Source: Arthrobacter sp. S39 | GTDB taxonomy: Bacteria; Actinomycetota; Actinomycetes; Actinomycetales; Micrococcaceae | Length of the DNA: 64,000 bases | Reading direction: 5' to 3' | Assembly: GCF_004320525.1 (NCBI RefSeq) | Contig: NZ_SIHX01000008.1 | Location: 124,001-188,000 of the forward strand | Shown here: positions 8,362 through 17,609 of the stretch, piece after piece | How the letters are laid out: every line of letters begins with the position of its first letter | How positions within the stretch are numbered: position 1 is the first letter of the stretch | The notes under the pieces: model-generated | What the model was told of the DNA's origin: nothing | Seen by the model: the letters and a program-made list of their open reading frames with translations, nothing else | The model's database searches: none | Position numbers and translations under genes: made by a program

Positions 8362-9087
8362 CTAGGAAGCGTCGTAAATCTCAAAGAGGTGCTGCTCGGA
8401 GCGATCCAGGTAGGCCGCCAAGAGGGTAGCGGCCTCTTCGAAGCGCCCGTCAGCCAAAGCCTTGGCGATCTTCGCGTTGTCCTCGACGTACCGTGAGTAA
8501 AACTCCACGTTCACGGGCTCTTTGAAGAAGAACAGTCGCATTTCCGCGAGGACCTGGTTCATGAGGGTGTTGAGTCGCTGACTTTCGGCCATTTCGACTA
8601 TGGCGCGGTGGAACCCGAGGTTTGCATCGGCCAGTCGTTCCTTATCGCGGGCTTTCGCCGCAGTCTTACCGTGGGCCACCGCTTCTTGGATAGCCGCGAT
8701 GCGTTCGGCAGAGCCGCCATTCCGGACTGCGGTGACCTCGATGGCGCGGCGGACGGTGTAGAAATCCCGGAGGTCATCGGCTCCTGGGGCAGCAACGAAA
8801 ACCCCGCGGTTGGGGAGGCGGATAACAAGGCGTTCGGCGCTAAGTTCGGCGAAGGCTTCCCGAAGGGTATTGCGCGAAACGCCAAGCTCTTCGGCGATGG
8901 TGGGTTCGTTGAGGCGCATGCCCGGTACCCACTTGCCTGTGATGAGTTGGCGACGAAGCTCCGCCGCGACCCGCGACGCGACAGCGGGAACCGCTACCCG
9001 CAGCCTCGCGGCGGGGCCCAGTTCGTAGTGGGTGTCATCCAAGAGTTCCCCAGCAGTGTCCATAGAAACGAATCTACACTCTCTCAC
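8362..9087 (-). CDS. GntR-family transcriptional regulator, FCD type
   Basis: Regulator of 241 aa with an N-terminal winged helix (IAEELGVSRNTLREAFAELSAERLV, then the wing RLPNRGVFVAAPG). The C-terminal all-helical FCD ligand domain carries the metal-binding D/H pattern (DANLGFHRAIVEMAESQRLN). The start is either GTG 9087 or ATG 9063; neither has a strong ribosome site. It is divergent from the pxpA operon, with a perfect 21-bp palindrome (9101-9121) in the short gap, so it very likely controls that operon and itself. Ligand is unknown; 5-oxoproline or a related acid is an inference from context. Confidence 0.9.
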   Translation of the reverse strand: MRECRFVSMDTAGELLDDTHYELGPAARLRVAVPAVASRVAAELRRQLITGKWVPGMRLNEPTIAEELGVSRNTLREAFAELSAERLVIRLPNRGVFVAAPGADDLRDFYTVRRAIEVTAVRNGGSAERIAAIQEAVAHGKTAAKARDKERLADANLGFHRAIVEMAESQRLNTLMNQVLAEMRLFFFKEPVNVEFYSRYVEDNAKIAKALADGRFEEAATLLAAYLDRSEQHLFEIYDAS

Positions 9088-9100
9088 GAACTTTCACTAA

Positions 9101-9121
9101 GAGAATCGTTGAACGATTCTC
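9101..9121. promoter_or_regulatory. Perfect 21-bp palindrome, candidate GntR operator
   Basis: Two perfect 10-base arms, GAGAATCGTT (9101-9110) and AACGATTCTC (9112-9121), flank a single G. It lies in the divergent gap between the GntR gene and pxpA. Its core matches the style of FCD-type GntR operators. Confidence 0.7.
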
Positions 9122-9171
9122 AAACTTAAGCAATGATGGGTCCATCACCTTTTCCTGAGATGAGGATCACA

Positions 9172-9933
9172 ATGAATCAAATCGACTTGAACAGTGACGT
9201 CGGCGAATCGTTCGGGCGATGGAGCCTGGGCGACGACGACGCAGTGTTCCGCTCTGTCTCCAGCGCTAATGTCGCGTGTGGCTTTCATGCCGGAGACCCA
9301 TCGGTCATGCGGGCTACCTGCGAACTTGCCGTCCGTCGCGGCGTCACTGTGGGGGCGCACCCCGGCTACCGTGACCTTGCCGGCTTCGGCCGCAGGTTCA
9401 TGGACATCGCACCGAACGAACTGGCCGACGACGTCGCCTACCAGATCGGTGCCCTCCAAGCCATGGCAGCCATCGCCGGCACTACGGTCAAGTACGTCAA
9501 ACCCCACGGCGCTCTAGGCAACGCGATAGTCCACCATCCAGCACAGGCCCAAGCCGTCGTCGATGCCGTACGGTCTGTGGACCCCTCGCTGCCGATCCTT
9601 GCCCTCGCAGGATCCGAGGTCCTGATCCGTGCAGAGAAAGGAGGGCTGCGGGGAGTGCCCGAGGCCTTTGCCGATCGTGCCTATACCCGTGACGGGGCTT
9701 TGGCGCCGCGCAGCCTGGAGGGCGCAGTCCTTCACGATCCGGAGATCATCACCAAACGCGTGGTCCGCCTGGTACGGGAAGGAAAGATCGAGACCATCGA
9801 CGGCTCCCACATCGATGTCCGCGCCGAAAGCATCTGCGTCCACGGAGACACAGCAGGAGCAGTCCAGATTGCATCAGCTGTCAGGGAAGCCCTCGAATAC
9901 CAGGGAATCGCTGTCAGGAGCTTCGTGCCATGA
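9172..9933 (+). CDS. pxpA: 5-oxoprolinase subunit A (LamB/YcsF family)
   Basis: LamB/YcsF protein, the A subunit of ATP-dependent 5-oxoprolinase PxpABC, which opens 5-oxo-L-proline to glutamate in the cytoplasm. The start [15 protein letters not shown] is the hallmark N-terminus. Further family motifs are [47 protein letters not shown] and [12 protein letters not shown] 9172 is preferred over an earlier in-frame ATG at 9133 because the family starts right at the conserved DLNSD motif, with GATGAGGA upstream. It is first in an operon with an MHS transporter, the PxpB-PxpC fusion and a biotin carboxylase. The stop overlaps the next start (ATGA). Confidence 0.93.
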   Translation: MNQIDLNSDVGESFGRWSLGDDDAVFRSVSSANVACGFHAGDPSVMRATCELAVRRGVTVGAHPGYRDLAGFGRRFMDIAPNELADDVAYQIGALQAMAAIAGTTVKYVKPHGALGNAIVHHPAQAQAVVDAVRSVDPSLPILALAGSEVLIRAEKGGLRGVPEAFADRAYTRDGALAPRSLEGAVLHDPEIITKRVVRLVREGKIETIDGSHIDVRAESICVHGDTAGAVQIASAVREALEYQGIAVRSFVP

Positions 9934-11315
9934 CCACCGAGAAAAACCTGCCAACCCCACCAGCCCTACACGAACACGAGAAGACCATGTCCACAGCAAC
10001 CTCCCCACAGCAGGCCAAGCTCCGCAAAAGGAGTGCCATCAAGGCCTACATCGCCAGCCTCAGCGGAACATCGCTGGAATACTATGACTTCGCCATCTAC
10101 TCCGTCGCATCCGCACTGGTATTTCCCAAGATCTTCTTCCCCGGCAATGACGAATTCGTCGGCCTCTTACTCTCCTTCTCCACATTCGCCGTCGGCTACC
10201 TTGCACGACCCCTCGGCGGCGTCATCTTCGGACGCCTCGGTGACCGGCTGGGCCGAAAACACGTCCTCGTTGTCACACTCCTGCTGATCGGTGCGGCCAC
10301 CATCCTCATCGGCGTGCTGCCTGATTACAACGCGATCGGCCCGGCCGCCCCGGCGATCCTCGTTCTCCTCCGACTGGCGCAGGGAATCGGCGTCGGCGGC
10401 GAATGGGGCGGGGCGGTGTTGCTCTCCAGCGAATTCGGCGACCCGAACAAGCGAGGCTTCTGGTCCTCCGCTGCCCAAATCGGCCCACCCGCAGGCAATC
10501 TCATGGCCAACGGCGTCCTCGCCATCCTTGCCGCCTCCCTCAGCAACGAAGCTTTCCTTTCCTGGGGCTGGCGCGTGGCCTTCCTGGCCTCCGCACTCCT
10601 GGTGGTCTTTGGCCTGGTCATCCGCCTCAAGCTCGAAGAAACACCTGTGTTCAAAGCCTTGGTGGAAAACAACGAACGCTCCGAAGCGCCACTGCGTGAA
10701 GTCTTCCGCAACGAACCCCGTGCCCTCATCGCAGCAGCCCTGTCCCGCATCAGCCCGGATGTCATCTACTCCATGTTCACCGTCTATGTCGCGGTGTACG
10801 CCACCAAAGAACTGGGCATGAGCACCGGCAACGTCCTCACAGCCATCCTCGTCGGCTCAGGTGTACAGATTTTCATCATCCCGACGGCGGGCGCCCTCAC
10901 CGACCGCTTCAATCGCCGGCTCCTGTATGGCATCGCCGCAGCAGGCAGCGCCATCTACATTCCGCTGTTCTTCATCATGATCCAGGACCGCTCAGTCGTG
11001 ACCCTCACCCTCGGTGTCGTCGGCGGCTTGGTCTTCAACGGCCTGATGTACGGTCCGCAGGCAGCCTTCATCACCGAGCAGTTCCCTGCCCGCCTCCGCT
11101 ACGCAGGCAGCTCTTTGGCCTACACACTCGCCGGGGTTCTTGGCGGCGCCATCGCGCCCCTGATCTTCACCGGCCTCTACGCAGCCACCGGAACCTGGTA
11201 CCTGATTGCTGTCTACCTGGCCGTATGCGCAGTGATCACCATCGTCGGTGTCTCCCTTGGCCGCGACCCCAAGCCCGAAGAAGACCTAAGGCTCATCCAT
11301 GACGTCAGCGCCTGA
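9930..11315 (+). CDS. MFS transporter, metabolite:H+ symporter (MHS) type
   Basis: Twelve-helix major-facilitator permease of the MHS group (shikimate/citrate/proline-betaine type), 461 aa. Hallmarks are [20 protein letters not shown] near the first helix, [13 protein letters not shown] in the loop between helices 2 and 3, and [21 protein letters not shown] in helices 4-5. The start at 9930 overlaps pxpA by 4 bp; an internal ATG at 9987 closer to the first helix is also possible. It lies inside the 5-oxoprolinase operon, so it probably imports the acid that the enzyme uses. A paralogue is encoded at 24358-25677. Confidence 0.9.
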   Translation: MTTEKNLPTPPALHEHEKTMSTATSPQQAKLRKRSAIKAYIASLSGTSLEYYDFAIYSVASALVFPKIFFPGNDEFVGLLLSFSTFAVGYLARPLGGVIFGRLGDRLGRKHVLVVTLLLIGAATILIGVLPDYNAIGPAAPAILVLLRLAQGIGVGGEWGGAVLLSSEFGDPNKRGFWSSAAQIGPPAGNLMANGVLAILAASLSNEAFLSWGWRVAFLASALLVVFGLVIRLKLEETPVFKALVENNERSEAPLREVFRNEPRALIAAALSRISPDVIYSMFTVYVAVYATKELGMSTGNVLTAILVGSGVQIFIIPTAGALTDRFNRRLLYGIAAAGSAIYIPLFFIMIQDRSVVTLTLGVVGGLVFNGLMYGPQAAFITEQFPARLRYAGSSLAYTLAGVLGGAIAPLIFTGLYAATGTWYLIAVYLAVCAVITIVGVSLGRDPKPEEDLRLIHDVSA

Positions 11316-12897
11316 AACCCAGCCCGACATCCACATCGAATCCCGGGTGCGTTCAGTGAGGGCTGTTGGAGAGCGCGGTGTGCTGGCCGAGCTCGCGGCA
11401 CCCCACGACGTGCTCGCGCTGACAGACCTGCTCAACCGGAACCCATTTCCCGGGCAACGCGAGGTAGTCCCGGCAGCCGAAACAGTCCTGGTCACCGCCG
11501 AAAGCCCCACCGCCATGCTGAGGATCAAGAAAGAGCTGCAGCATCTGCCCATTCCGCCCTATCGGCACACGAGCGACAAGCTCGTCGAGATCGAAACCGT
11601 CTATGACGGAGAAGACCTGCAGACAGTTGCCGAGCTGGCAGGCATCAGCGCCGAAGCTGTGGTGGCGGCCCACACCGGCCAGCTCTGGACTGTGGCATTC
11701 ACCGGTTTCGTCCCTGGCTTCGGCTACATGGTGGGGGAGAACGATGTCCTCACCGTCCCTCGCCGGGATACCCCCCGAACAAACGTGGAAGCAGGGTCGG
11801 TGGCACTGGGAGGCAGCTATACCGGTGTTTACCCCCGCCGGTCACCGGGCGGTTGGCGGATCATAGGAAACACCAGCTGCCCCATGTGGGACAGCGAACG
11901 CGCAGAAGCAGCCTTGGTCAGTCCAGGGACCAGCGTCCGCTACAAGGCTGTCCGTGACAGGGTGCAGGTGACTGAAGCTACGCAGGTTCATCGGCGCGTA
12001 GACGGTCCGGGACTCAAGGTTCTCCGAAGCCTTCCGCTCACGTTGATCCAGGATCTCGGCCGTCCTGGGCATGCCGCTATTGGGGTCTCACGTTGTGGGG
12101 CGCTGGACCAAAGCTCATTGCGCCGGGCCAACAGACTCGTCGGCAACCCCAGTGGCGCCGCGGCCTTGGAAATCGTCGACGGCGGCCTGACTGTTCAGGC
12201 TGTCGGGGATCAGATTGTGGCCCTTGCCGGAGCCCCGGCAAGAATGCAGATCAATTCAGCAACCGGTTCGCGTGAGGCCGTTATCGCCAACCCGGTGGCG
12301 TTGATGGACGGGGAGACCCTTGTGCTTTCGCCGCCGGCAACGGGGGTACGAAGCTACCTTGCCGTCCGCGGCGGAATAGCAGCCGAAGAAGTCCTGGGCA
12401 GTCGCTCGTCAGACACCATGGCAGGACTGGGCCCGGAACCAGTGGCCGACGGGCAGTTCCTGCCTGTCGGCCCCGCCCCAAGAACTGCGGTAGGCGAAGC
12501 GGAACAGCAGCCGGATTTTCCCGCCGATGACGTGGTTGAACTTGAACTGGGCCCCGGCCCCCGTGCCGACTGGTTCGCCCCGGATGCTCTTCAGCCCCTG
12601 TTCAACCAGGACTGGACCGTCACCAACGATTCCAACCGGATCGGCATGCGGCTCAGCGGAACCCCATTGGAACGCACCCGCCATGATGAACTGCCCAGCG
12701 AAGGCACCATTTGCGGGGTGATCCAGGTTCCACCCACAGGTCAGCCCGTGGTGTTCCTCTCCGACCATCCTGTCACCGGCGGCTACCCGGTGATCGCCGT
12801 CGTCGCACCCAAGGATTTGGATAAGGCAGCTCAAGTAGCTGCCGGAGGCCGCGTCCGCTTCAAACCTTCACCACTGATGACAGAAAGTACTTCCTGA
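11299..12897 (+). CDS. 5-oxoprolinase subunit B-C fusion (KipI-KipA)
   Basis: Fusion of PxpB (residues about 12-215) and PxpC (about 230-532), which together with PxpA hydrolyse 5-oxoproline using ATP. The B part has [31 protein letters not shown] and [19 protein letters not shown], typical of KipI/AHS1 domains. The C part has [44 protein letters not shown] and [19 protein letters not shown], typical of KipA/AHS2 carboxyltransferase-like domains. ATG 11299 overlaps the transporter by 17 bp. Fusions of this kind also occur in urea amidolyase-related proteins, and the next gene encodes a biotin carboxylase, so a biotin-linked role is possible. Confidence 0.9.
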   Translation: MTSAPETQPDIHIESRVRSVRAVGERGVLAELAAPHDVLALTDLLNRNPFPGQREVVPAAETVLVTAESPTAMLRIKKELQHLPIPPYRHTSDKLVEIETVYDGEDLQTVAELAGISAEAVVAAHTGQLWTVAFTGFVPGFGYMVGENDVLTVPRRDTPRTNVEAGSVALGGSYTGVYPRRSPGGWRIIGNTSCPMWDSERAEAALVSPGTSVRYKAVRDRVQVTEATQVHRRVDGPGLKVLRSLPLTLIQDLGRPGHAAIGVSRCGALDQSSLRRANRLVGNPSGAAALEIVDGGLTVQAVGDQIVALAGAPARMQINSATGSREAVIANPVALMDGETLVLSPPATGVRSYLAVRGGIAAEEVLGSRSSDTMAGLGPEPVADGQFLPVGPAPRTAVGEAEQQPDFPADDVVELELGPGPRADWFAPDALQPLFNQDWTVTNDSNRIGMRLSGTPLERTRHDELPSEGTICGVIQVPPTGQPVVFLSDHPVTGGYPVIAVVAPKDLDKAAQVAAGGRVRFKPSPLMTESTS

Positions 12898-14642
12898 TGC
12901 GTAAGATCCTGATCGCCAACCGCGGAGAAATAGCCGTGCGGATCGCTTCGGCCTGCAACGACGCCGGCCTGATCTCGGTGGGTGTCTACTCCGACAGTGA
13001 CGCGGACGCCGCCCACGTCATGGCCATGGACGAAGCCTATGGTCTCTCCGGCCGCACACCGGCAGAAAGCTACCTGGACGTGGACAAAATACTCCATGCC
13101 GCAAAACGCTCAGGGGCTGATGCTGTCCACCCCGGCTACGGGTTCCTCTCCGAGAACGCCGATTTCGCCCAAGCCGTCATCGACGCCGGGCTGACCTGGA
13201 TTGGCCCCAGCCCGGATGCGATCCGCGTGCTGGGAAACAAGGTCACGGCCCGCCAAATCGCCATTCTCGCCGGGGCACCCCTCGTCGCCGGCAGCCCTGG
13301 CCCGGTAGCCAGCGCAGCCGAAGCGCGTACCTTCGCTGAAGAGCATGGGCTGCCCATCGCCATCAAAGCCGCGTTCGGTGGTGGAGGACGGGGGCTCAAA
13401 GTAGTCCGGGACCTGGACGCAGTAGAGGAAGCATTCGACTCCGCCGTCCGGGAAGCTGTCACCGCCTTCGGGCGCGGGGAGTGCTTCGTCGAGCAGTACC
13501 TGGACCGTCCACGGCACGTGGAAGCCCAAATACTGGCCGACACCTTCGGCAAAGTGATCGTCGTGGGAACGCGTGATTGTTCCCTGCAGCGACGCCACCA
13601 AAAACTTGTCGAAGAAGCGCCGGCGCCGTTCCTGACCGATGAGCAGCGTCAAACCATCCACGCAGCGGCCAAAGCGATCTGCGCGGAAGCAAAGTACACC
13701 GGTGCAGGAACCGTGGAGTTCCTGGTGGCCGAATCCGGGGCCATTGCCTTCCTCGAAGTGAACACCAGACTCCAAGTGGAACACCCCATCACGGAAGAAA
13801 CCTCCGGGGTGGACTTGGTGCAGGAGCAATTCAGGATCGCCCAAGGACTGCCCCTTTCCCTGGACGAGGACCCCGCACCCCGCGGGCACTCCTTTGAATT
13901 CCGGATCAACGCCGAGGACGTAGGCCGGGGCTACCTGCCAACGCCCGGGACCGTGGAATCCATCACTGTGCCCACTGGTCCGGGCATCCGGCTGGATTCC
14001 GGTATCACTGCCGGCTCGGAGGTCTCCGGAGAGTTTGACTCCCTGATGGCCAAACTGATCGTCACCGGTGCGGACAGGGATCAAGCCATCCGCCGGGCAC
14101 GCAGGGCCCTAAAGAACTTCACGATCACCGGCCTGCCGACACTGCTGCCATTCCACCGTGCCGTGATCGAAGCCCCGGACTTCACCGAGACGTTCTCTAT
14201 TCACACCCGCTGGATCGAGACCGAATTTGACCACGGCATCGCCTCGGATCCTTCCTTCGATCCGGAACATCCCGGACCCCGGCCTGCCGTGACCGTTCCC
14301 TTGGAGATTGACGGGAAGAGGGTCATGGTTGGCTTCCCCGGAAACCTGGCGCGACTGCTCGGCGCAACCTCCTTGGACGATGACTCCGCCGGCGCTCCAG
14401 ATGCTCAGCCCGGCAGTGCCGACACGGAGCTGGTGCAGTCGCCCATGTCCGGGAAGGTCGTTAAGTGGCTCGTCGACGTCGATGCTGTTGTCCAGGAAGG
14501 GACACCTTTGGTTGTCCTCGAAGCGATGAAGATGGAAAGTGTGGTTCCTGCCCCGCATTCGGGTCGGCTTGCAGAAGTCTTGGCCGCAGCAGGCAGCACT
14601 GTCAAAGCCGGCGCGGACCTGGGCAGAGTCATGGGCGAATAG
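12897..14642 (+). CDS. Biotin carboxylase fused to biotin carboxyl carrier domain
   Basis: 581-aa acyl-CoA carboxylase alpha-chain-like protein. Residues 1-450 form the ATP-grasp biotin carboxylase ([61 protein letters not shown]). The C-terminal 75 residues are a biotinyl domain with the biotinylation motif EAMKMES, flanked by a short low-complexity linker. It carboxylates its own biotin with ATP and bicarbonate. No carboxyltransferase beta subunit is nearby; the only carboxyltransferase-like partner is the KipA half of the preceding protein, whose stop overlaps this start. It may supply a special carboxylation in this operon, or be the housekeeping alpha subunit captured here. Confidence 0.92.
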   Translation: MRKILIANRGEIAVRIASACNDAGLISVGVYSDSDADAAHVMAMDEAYGLSGRTPAESYLDVDKILHAAKRSGADAVHPGYGFLSENADFAQAVIDAGLTWIGPSPDAIRVLGNKVTARQIAILAGAPLVAGSPGPVASAAEARTFAEEHGLPIAIKAAFGGGGRGLKVVRDLDAVEEAFDSAVREAVTAFGRGECFVEQYLDRPRHVEAQILADTFGKVIVVGTRDCSLQRRHQKLVEEAPAPFLTDEQRQTIHAAAKAICAEAKYTGAGTVEFLVAESGAIAFLEVNTRLQVEHPITEETSGVDLVQEQFRIAQGLPLSLDEDPAPRGHSFEFRINAEDVGRGYLPTPGTVESITVPTGPGIRLDSGITAGSEVSGEFDSLMAKLIVTGADRDQAIRRARRALKNFTITGLPTLLPFHRAVIEAPDFTETFSIHTRWIETEFDHGIASDPSFDPEHPGPRPAVTVPLEIDGKRVMVGFPGNLARLLGATSLDDDSAGAPDAQPGSADTELVQSPMSGKVVKWLVDVDAVVQEGTPLVVLEAMKMESVVPAPHSGRLAEVLAAAGSTVKAGADLGRVMGE

Positions 14643-14660
14643 ACCCTCACAACATTGCAA

Positions 14661-14702
14661 GCAACGGCGCGGCGGCAGGGGAGCCTGTCACCGCGCCGTT
14701 GC
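14661..14702. terminator. Hairpin between the converging pxp operon and LysR gene
   Basis: Twelve-bp perfect stem: GCAACGGCGCGG at 14661-14672 with CCGCGCCGTTGC at 14691-14702, and an 18-base loop. A T-rich tail (TTCTGCTCTTT) follows on the plus strand. It sits between two converging genes and may serve both. Confidence 0.65.
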
Positions 14703-14711
14703 TTCTGCTCT

Positions 14712-15605
14712 TTAGCTGCTCTGTGCAATGTCCCGGGCGCACTGGATGAAATGCCTAGTGATGGTCTCAGAGGCCCCGTCGCGGATGACCAAGGACAGTT
14801 CCACCAGATCGACCCGCTCGGCGAGATCGCGGACAACGAAACCTTGTCCTGTCGGGCCAATGGATGAATTCGGTGCCAGGGTGACTCCCAGCCCGCAACC
14901 GACCATGGCGAGCTGGGAATGGATCGAGTTGGCGAAGTGCTTCGCCTGGGGGCTGAACCCTGCCTTCCGGCAGGCAGCGACCATTTCGTCATGATAGTCG
15001 GGGGAGATGGCACGCGGCAGCCAAACCCAGGCATCATCCCGGAGCTCAGCAAGATCGACCGGAGTCTCGGATGCGGCAGCAGCATGCGTTTCGGGCAGGG
15101 CGACGACGAATCGGTCCCGGCGCAGCGGAACCGAGGTGAGGCCTTTGTTGGCGCCGGCTTGGCGGATGATGGCTACGTCGAGCTCGCGGCGAAGCAATCT
15201 GTCAGGCCCGTGATGGGTGTCGATCTCCGCTACCTCCAGTTCCACGTCGGGCCAGTCACCGGTGAAGCGGTTCAGCACCGCCGGCAGCAGACTGTTAAAA
15301 GCCGAGGTCACTGCCCCAATCCGCAAGGTACCGGCCATGCCGGAGATTGCCCTGGCAGCGACATCCTGCGCCCGTTGGGAGGCCTGCACCAGCAGCCGGC
15401 ATTCTTCGAGGAACAGCGTTCCGGCGTCGGTGAGCAACACGGACCTGCTGGACCTGGTCAGGAGGCTGGTGCCCAATTGCCGCTCCAGCTGCAGGATGGC
15501 TTGGCTGAGGGGTGGCTGCGACATGTTCAGCCTTTCGGCAGCCCTCCCGAAATGCAGCTCCTCCGCTACGGCAACAAAGTACCGGGCTTGACGTACTTCA
15601 ATCAT
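14712..15605 (-). CDS. LysR-family transcriptional regulator
   Basis: 297-aa LysR-type regulator. Its N-terminal winged helix is clear: MIEVRQARYFVAVAEELHFG, AAERLNMSQPPLSQAILQLE and GTSLLTRSSRSVLLTDAG. The remainder is the periplasmic-binding-like effector domain (LRIGAVTSAFNSLLPAVLNRF; DVAIIRQAGANKGL). It is divergent from the RraA-like operon across only 74 bp, the usual geometry for a LysR protein that controls its neighbour. The inducer is unknown. Confidence 0.92.
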   Translation of the reverse strand: MIEVRQARYFVAVAEELHFGRAAERLNMSQPPLSQAILQLERQLGTSLLTRSSRSVLLTDAGTLFLEECRLLVQASQRAQDVAARAISGMAGTLRIGAVTSAFNSLLPAVLNRFTGDWPDVELEVAEIDTHHGPDRLLRRELDVAIIRQAGANKGLTSVPLRRDRFVVALPETHAAAASETPVDLAELRDDAWVWLPRAISPDYHDEMVAACRKAGFSPQAKHFANSIHSQLAMVGCGLGVTLAPNSSIGPTGQGFVVRDLAERVDLVELSLVIRDGASETITRHFIQCARDIAQSS

Positions 15606-15679
15606 CGAGTCGCAAAGCCTCTTTCAGCTAGATCCAACCAGACCTTCACTATATCCATCTGAGGCGGTCTACTGGAAGC

Positions 15680-16345
15680 ATGACTTCCCAAACAACTCTC
15701 TTGGAGCACTACTCAACGCTGGATTCAGCTGCTGTGTCCGATGCCCTCGACGCCTTGGGCCTGCCCCCGGGACAGGCAGGTTTCCTGCCCGTCTGGGGAA
15801 CCCCAAAGATCGTCGGATTCGCTGTCACCGTTCAGCTGGAGCCTTACGTTCCGGGCCCTTCCGGTGCGCACATCGGCGCAACGGCCGTCTCGGCAGCCAA
15901 TGACACCAACGTCATCGTCGTCGCCAATGACGGCCGCACCGACGTCTCCTGCTGGGGAGGGCTCCTCAGCCTCGGCGCAGCCCTGAACGGAGTCCGCGGC
16001 GCCGTCGCCGACGGCGCATCACGCGACGTTCACGAGGCCAGGGAGATGGGCTTCCCCGTCTTCGCCAAAGGCCGCATCCCGGCCACCGCCCGCGGCCGAC
16101 TCCAGCAACGCTCCACCGGCGAACCCGTCCAACTGGGCGAGGTGACCGTCACCCCCGGCGACCTTGTTCTCGCGGACGAAACCGGCGTCGTAGTCGTCCC
16201 CGCCTCCCACATAGACGAGGTTCTCGAACGCGCCCAAGGCGTGGTCGCACGGGAGCAAGCCATCGCCGCCGACCTGCGGGCCGGCGTCGCACTTCACGAA
16301 GCCATGCGCGACGCGCGCCTGGCAGGAACCACAGAGGAACACTGA
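15680..16345 (+). CDS. RraA-family protein 1 (HMG/CHA aldolase-like)
   Basis: 221-aa member of the RraA/dimethylmenaquinone methyltransferase-like family. Members include 4-hydroxy-4-methyl-2-oxoglutarate/4-carboxy-4-hydroxy-2-oxoadipate aldolases and oxaloacetate decarboxylases as well as RNase E inhibitors. Family features are SAAVSDALDALGLPPG near the N-terminus, NVIVVANDGRTDVSCWGGLL, and the catalytic-site segment AVADGASRDVHEAREMGFPV with the conserved Arg-Asp. In this metabolic operon an aldolase or decarboxylase role is likelier than RNase E control. First of three tandem paralogues; stop and next start overlap by 1 bp. Confidence 0.85.
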   Translation: MTSQTTLLEHYSTLDSAAVSDALDALGLPPGQAGFLPVWGTPKIVGFAVTVQLEPYVPGPSGAHIGATAVSAANDTNVIVVANDGRTDVSCWGGLLSLGAALNGVRGAVADGASRDVHEAREMGFPVFAKGRIPATARGRLQQRSTGEPVQLGEVTVTPGDLVLADETGVVVVPASHIDEVLERAQGVVAREQAIAADLRAGVALHEAMRDARLAGTTEEH

Positions 16346-17010
16346 TGAACACCACCACAGAAACGTCCGTCACCGAACGCCTGTCAGCACTGCCGACAGC
16401 CTCCATCTCCGATGCCATGGACGCCCTCGGCCTACACGGGACCCTGCACGGATTGTCCCCGCTGACCTATGACTTCCGCGCCACCGGACCGGCTTTCACC
16501 GTCCAGTACGCACCGGCAGGCGAAACCCGCGGGAGCGTCGGAGACTTCCTGGATGACGTACCGGCCGGATCAGTCATTGTCATCGACAATGAAGGACGCA
16601 CCGATGTCACCGTCTGGGGCGGCATCATGACCGAGGTAGCCGCCGAACGCGGCATCGCCGGGACCGTCATCAACGGCGTGTGCCGGGACATCTCCACATC
16701 GCTGCAGCAGAACTACCCGTTGTTCAGCCGCGGTAAGTTCATGCGCACCGGCAAGGACCGTGTGCAGCTGGTCGCCGTACAGACCGAGGTGACCATCAAC
16801 GATGTCACCATCTCACCGGCGGACATCATCTGTGCCGATGCGGACGGGGCGCTCTCTGTACCCAGCGCCCGCGCTGAAGAGGTCGCCGACCTGGCCGAAA
16901 AGATTGAAGAAACCGAAACCCGGATTGTCGCCTCAGTCAAGGCCGGTGCCACCTTGGTCCAGGCCCGCAAAGACCTCGGCTACCACGACCTTCAGTGGGG
17001 TAACAAGTGA
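16345..17010 (+). CDS. RraA-family protein 2
   Basis: 221-aa second RraA-like paralogue. It keeps the N-terminal TASISDAMDALGLHGTLHG, the VIVIDNEGRTDVTVWGGIM strand and the active-site segment TVINGVCRDISTSLQQNYPL with Arg-Asp retained. It differs clearly from its neighbours (Asn-Gly in place of Asp-Gly before the Arg-Asp), so the copies are not recent duplicates. Possible roles are an aldolase on a branched hydroxy-oxo acid or a subunit of a mixed ring with the flanking paralogues, since RraA proteins form trimers or hexamers. It overlaps the next start. Confidence 0.83.
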   Translation: MNTTTETSVTERLSALPTASISDAMDALGLHGTLHGLSPLTYDFRATGPAFTVQYAPAGETRGSVGDFLDDVPAGSVIVIDNEGRTDVTVWGGIMTEVAAERGIAGTVINGVCRDISTSLQQNYPLFSRGKFMRTGKDRVQLVAVQTEVTINDVTISPADIICADADGALSVPSARAEEVADLAEKIEETETRIVASVKAGATLVQARKDLGYHDLQWGNK

Positions 17011-17597
17011 CCAATGCAGCCCGCGGACACTCCTCCGCCACCCTTTATGAAGCCTCCAAACTGCCCTGTGCCTGCGATCCCGGACTCAAACCTGCCTGGC
17101 CCGGAGCCAAGGTCACCGGACCGGCGTTCACCGTCCGCGGCGTCGGCGGCGACAACCTCGCCCTGCACCACGCAGTCCTGAACGCACCGGCCGGCAGCGT
17201 CCTCGTTGTCGACATGCAAGGTGCCGAACACGGACACTGGGGCGAAATCCTCGCCGCCGCAGCCCAGCATCGCGGCATCGCTGGACTGGTCATCGACGGC
17301 GGCGTCCGCGACGTCGACGAAATGGCGGAGATGGACTTCCCGGTCTTTGCCCGCAGCGTCACCGTCGTGGGTACCGCCAAGGACTACGCCGGGGACTTCT
17401 CCTCCCCGGTCCGCGTGGGCGGCCTGACCGTGCGCACCGGGGACCTTGTGGTCGGGGACTCCGATGGAGTGGTGGTCCTTCCTTGTGTTGCCGTCGATGC
17501 AGTCTTGGACAAGGCCGACCAGCGCGTCGCAGATGAGCAGCGCTTCCTCGGTGAAATCCGCGAAGGCAAAACCACTCTTGAGATTTACTCGCTCTAG
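17007..17597 (+). CDS. RraA-family protein 3 (short N-terminus)
   Basis: 196-aa third RraA-like paralogue starting at GTG 17007, overlapping the previous stop by 4 bp. It lacks the SDA-x-D-x-LG N-terminal helix of the other two. It keeps SVLVVDMQGAEHGHWGEILA and the active-site segment LVIDGGVRDVDEMAEMDFPV. The EHGHWGE variant (instead of GRTDV-x-W-GG) sets it apart, suggesting a different substrate or a structural role beside the two longer copies. Its C-terminus FLGEIREGKTTLEIYSL is family-like. Confidence 0.83.
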   Translation: MTNAARGHSSATLYEASKLPCACDPGLKPAWPGAKVTGPAFTVRGVGGDNLALHHAVLNAPAGSVLVVDMQGAEHGHWGEILAAAAQHRGIAGLVIDGGVRDVDEMAEMDFPVFARSVTVVGTAKDYAGDFSSPVRVGGLTVRTGDLVVGDSDGVVVLPCVAVDAVLDKADQRVADEQRFLGEIREGKTTLEIYSL

Positions 17598-17609
17598 ACG
17601 GAAGAACCC

